Positions 35,601-37,209 of a stretch of DNA of 37,209 nucleotides are shown one piece after another (position 1 is the stretch's first letter; every line of letters begins with the position of its first letter). The stretch is taken from positions 1 to 37,209 of the forward strand of contig CAMJNS010000016.1 in NCBI GenBank assembly GCA_946407375.1, written 5' to 3'. Below the pieces are notes generated by a model, which saw only the letters and a program-made list of their open reading frames with translations, had not been told where the DNA came from and searched no databases. Source of the DNA: an uncultured bacterium. Lineage in GTDB: Bacteria > Muiribacteriota > Ozemobacteria > Ozemobacterales > Ozemobacteraceae. The position numbers and the translations under genes were made by a program.

Positions 35601-36026
35601 AAGAATAAGACTTGGAAAGTTTACCCTTATATAAATTTGCAGTTCTCAAAATATAAACAAGATGGCTACACCGAAAAAGACGGCGGTATTTATAATCACG
35701 TAGTTGAAGGCAAAACCAATAATTACGCTGCTGGTCAACTTGGGCTAGAATTTAACTTTAGCAATGAAAAAGAAAATTATGTCTTAAGACTTGCTGGTAA
35801 ACGTGCTTTCTCTGGCGCTGACCCCAAGCTTACTTTCAGCTTCGCTGGCGATATGGCTAATAAATACGAATTAGACAATGAACAAGACAAGAATCATCTA
35901 TTAGTCTCTTTCAAGGGCGAAAGAAAAATCTCTACAAACACCCTACTCTCTACCGACTTCTCAATGCAGCGTGGCTCCCACGACCGCGATATGAAGGCTT
36001 CGCTTTCGTTTTGGAAAAGATTTTAA
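32631..36026 (+). CDS. Subtilisin-like serine protease autotransporter (copy 2)
   Basis: A 1131-residue paralogue of the previous gene with the same order: signal peptide (1-25), S8 protease with Asp65, His99 (NHGTH) and Ser312 (GTSMSTP), beta-strand repeats (about 575-705; TLKLNGNNTYEGATVV), linker and barrel ending RF. The protease and beta-helix parts have drifted from copy 1 (roughly half to two-thirds identical by eye), whereas the last 265 residues are over 90% identical. The shared in-frame repeat block (codons about 832-864) marks the boundary between the two rates. GAGGT precedes the ATG; a TACAAT at 32596-32601 is a possible -10. Tandem duplication is clear; the passengers may have different substrates. 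Confidence 0.93.
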   Translation: MTKSTKAIIIAAAVSLLASFPTYSADIEEFQTKEYYGSNGLDIINAAKSYSQGYTGEGLTIGINDEPVNLEHLSFSDKTSSKYIGSLSLNGIDWKNSNHGTHVSGIAVGSKNNYIMHGVAFDANLISTSYEHSDTAEFYKYSQYSDIKTINNSWATFIYLDNIYEKDEDDDGEESSADEIFELIKSDLCNDYPQIESMYDGMKEAFSNDKLLVFGAANDGQILSSLNLYMPLLFKGETAKNQLNVTAILNSTNDNTHLKRNSDGSISGDYIDAPFTNLAKYCEDYTIAAPGWRIVSSDATDNSSYIEMNGTSMSTPFVSGGAILVQQAFPYMNSKHIADVLLSTANNKINLEHQYAVTLKDDSGEDDDENTFSVNVFYFDDRIRSEDEIIDDIKAYGSNIANDGDEESLSYAVLFDSLSDQGKVSVFYKVPIQEFIGQGILDVGKAVDGPGALNARRLGVENLSDKYQTDKRSTIMYSIDTNGYDSVWNNDIKEIRVGKLANDSIEEDLKERYEYYDVNWLSNDEAEPWAKAVTKAYVEKYNQSVDESGLEGLHVGLIKSGGGTLKLNGNNTYEGATVVTEGTIAINGSVNGDAYSDDSGIISGKGTIKGILYNNNAAIAGDNGEGNLTMDGLESKGTLTAVVNAEGNTKFIVKGDANVEGSTVKVQGLVPGESYTVLSANSINGELANGEGNSSPVTTFMNEYAKVENNEITVVSELSDEPNNIDIPAGTASKITFTEKQKRAYRAIRNMYLKLMSDLPEGTASYRGSFRASTTPQQLNQIMTLINLPAAQAAPALSAVINNAAAQSMTLVQKNSFVSDILSSHFADRFQKDLPPQVAGEVSALADERGLTGLPRRCAPRNDDNGAWFKFTYNKGEMRDGARYHGRSGIIGYDLKLTDTKSFGLFFGQANNTLDGFEDSWAKNKIEENRFGLYSSKKNNKYSSYLFLDYGKVDNELKRNLTNLGLSTNVKYKGDLYEIGGEYKLTPKNQKNKTWKVYPYINLQFSKYKQDGYTEKDGGIYNHVVEGKTNNYAAGQLGLEFNFSNEKENYVLRLAGKRAFSGADPKLTFSFAGDMANKYELDNEQDKNHLLVSFKGERKISTNTLLSTDFSMQRGSHDRDMKASLSFWKRF
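35126..35220. repeat. Palindromic elements A and B fused in frame inside autotransporter 2
   Basis: Element A part 35126-35183 keeps a perfect CCCCCGC/GCGGGGG hairpin (35133-35151) and the GTCAGC/GCTGAC palindrome; element B part is 35184-35220. The element B part is identical to copy 1 in all 37 bases. Frame and boundaries are the same as in the first autotransporter. Confidence 0.9.
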
Positions 36027-36112
36027 CCCCCTTTCTAAATGTGAGGCAAAAGATTAGAAAAAGTTGCTATAAAGCTTCTCTTTCCTCTCTTATTGCGCAA
36101 TACTGTCTATAC

Positions 36113-36913
36113 TTAATCTAAATAATAATTATCTTGTTCAAATAGTTTAATTGTTTTTAGTAATTTGTTTAAATGTTTATTACAAGAATTCAAAGAAAGT
36201 TGTTCATTATAATTTAAGGAATCATCAGTAACATTATTTACAAAGATTATATCTAGGTCATATCCTGCTTCCTTAATAATTTTAGCGCATACTTTTTCTG
36301 TAAATATTTTACGAATCTTTTCAGGAGATTCTTCTGAAAAAATTACATACTTTTCTCTGAAAACTCTGTTGTTGATACCGTAAGGATCTCGACCATATAC
36401 TTTTTTTAATGTTTTTACATTAATAGCTATAATAATTAAAGATACGATATTAAAAAATAGACTTATTAAAATGAGTAAAATAATCGAGATAACATCGCCT
36501 CCTTTTACATTTCCAAAAAATACTGTTCCTAAAAGGACAAGTGAACCTATAAAAAAGATTGAAGCAAATATAATCAAAAGTATTGCTAAACTGATGGTTG
36601 AGCTCTTTGGCTTTAAATGAAAATTAGGGAAAGTATCGTCTTTTGTCTTCATATATAGGTTAGATACCCATTTTGAACTATCATTTTTACCGTTTTTTGT
36701 GTGATAGTATTCTACAAAACAATATTCATGGTCTTCAATCTTACCAGAAATAGCATTACTTTCTTTTAATTCTGAATTTGTATATAGATTAAATTTTGCT
36801 CTTAGTTTGTCAACGCCATAATAATAATCTGCATTTAATTTTTCTGATAATTTTTTTACAGAAGATACTCTTTCTTTCGCCTTGTCATTATTGTCTGAAT
36901 CAAAAAAACTCAT
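36113..36913 (-). CDS. Membrane protein of unknown function, two transmembrane helices
   Basis: A 266-residue protein. Residues 1-100 are soluble and contain CFVEYY (65-70) and FPNFHLK (95-101), the same order as CEYYFKY and FPNFFLR in the 5193-6068 protein. Two long hydrophobic helices follow (about 107-133 and 141-166), then a C-terminal region with NNRVFREKYVIFSEESPEKIRKIFTEKV. Both tails probably face the cytoplasm. No enzyme motif was found. GGAG lies 8 bases before the ATG. The gene converges on autotransporter 2 and no strong terminator separates them. Confidence 0.7.
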   Translation of the reverse strand: MSFFDSDNNDKAKERVSSVKKLSEKLNADYYYGVDKLRAKFNLYTNSELKESNAISGKIEDHEYCFVEYYHTKNGKNDSSKWVSNLYMKTKDDTFPNFHLKPKSSTISLAILLIIFASIFFIGSLVLLGTVFFGNVKGGDVISIILLILISLFFNIVSLIIIAINVKTLKKVYGRDPYGINNRVFREKYVIFSEESPEKIRKIFTEKVCAKIIKEAGYDLDIIFVNNVTDDSLNYNEQLSLNSCNKHLNKLLKTIKLFEQDNYYLD

Positions 36914-37016
36914 AGTTTAATCTCCATGGTTTATGAACTAATTACGATAATTCATCTTATCATAGCTAATTAATCTATAAAAGGATAATTGATTTGTTCT
37001 GTTTACAAAAAGAAAT

Positions 37017-37209
37017 TTACTTTTCCGTTTTGCATATTACAGCAATAGCGCAGGGCATTCTGCCTTCTACAACAAAGAAGTCAACATTTTCATACCCTAG
37101 GTTTTGGAAAAACAGTTTATAAGAGTCAAAATCAAACTGTTGCTTAAAATTAGCTCCCAACAACTCAAAGAATTTAACAGCTAAGCTGCTGGAAAGTTTT
37201 GAAGCGTTT
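37017..37209 (-). CDS. C-terminal end of a SAM-dependent methyltransferase, runs off the right edge
   Basis: The last 63 codons of a gene that continues beyond the window, read without stop to TAA at 37017-37019. It ends FFQNLGYENVDFFVVEGRMP then CAIAVICKTEK, the typical final strand pair of class I methyltransferases (small-molecule type). The catalytic and SAM-binding parts are outside the window, so this call is by memory of the family's end and is tentative. Confidence 0.65.
   Translation of the reverse strand, partial: NASKLSSSLAVKFFELLGANFKQQFDFDSYKLFFQNLGYENVDFFVVEGRMPCAIAVICKTEK

Overview
The window is AT-rich (about one third G+C by eye) and comes from a Gram-negative bacterium. Evidence for an outer membrane is two autotransporters with C-terminal beta-barrels and several lipoproteins with clear lipobox cysteines. 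The anaerobe-type short MetH, M3 oligopeptidase, kinase-TPR protein, InlB/GLUG-type lipoproteins and vWA/macro genes suggest a host-associated anaerobe. I cannot name the phylum from the sequence. No rRNA, tRNA, CRISPR array, transposase or prophage was seen.

Layout. 1-1520 (-): N-terminal half of a type I restriction subunit HsdR, running off the left edge. 1965-2516 (+): a small lipoprotein that may have a thioredoxin-like fold. 2619-8309 (-): a co-directional group of metH (short form without activation domain), an unknown membrane protein, a degenerate macro-domain protein with a C-terminal helical domain, and a vWA protein. 8489-10393 (-): a lipoprotein with two InlB-type repeats and five 49-residue repeats. 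10997-15423 (+): an M3 oligoendopeptidase gene almost touching a Ser/Thr kinase-TPR gene. 15588-16694 (+): a DegT-type sugar aminotransferase. 17037-21224 (+): a giant InlB/GLUG lipoprotein. 21587-23590 (+): a Wzz/Wzc-like protein whose P-loop lysine is replaced. 23976-27830 (-): an exported zinc-motif/WG-repeat protein, two GNAT acetyltransferases and a DUF4143 ATPase with a striking operator-like array upstream. 28197-28951 (-): a methyltransferase pseudogene with three lesions. 29090-36026 (+): two tandem subtilisin autotransporters. 36113-37209 (-): a membrane protein and the end of another methyltransferase.

How the genes work together. The DegT aminotransferase and the Wzc-like protein point to surface-polysaccharide synthesis. 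The large lipoproteins and autotransporters point to a surface exposed to a host or community. The vWA and macro genes form a pair of a kind seen in many anaerobes with unknown function.

The most unusual signal is repetitive DNA. At least two families of palindromic elements occur between genes (1690-1775, 21251-21432, 23764-23892). The same two families are fused in tandem, in frame, inside both autotransporter genes at the passenger/barrel junction. Heptanucleotide tandem arrays sit at the 3' ends of several genes and supply the stop codon of two of them. A three-copy operator-like palindrome with about 40-bp spacing overlaps the predicted promoter of the DUF4143 gene.
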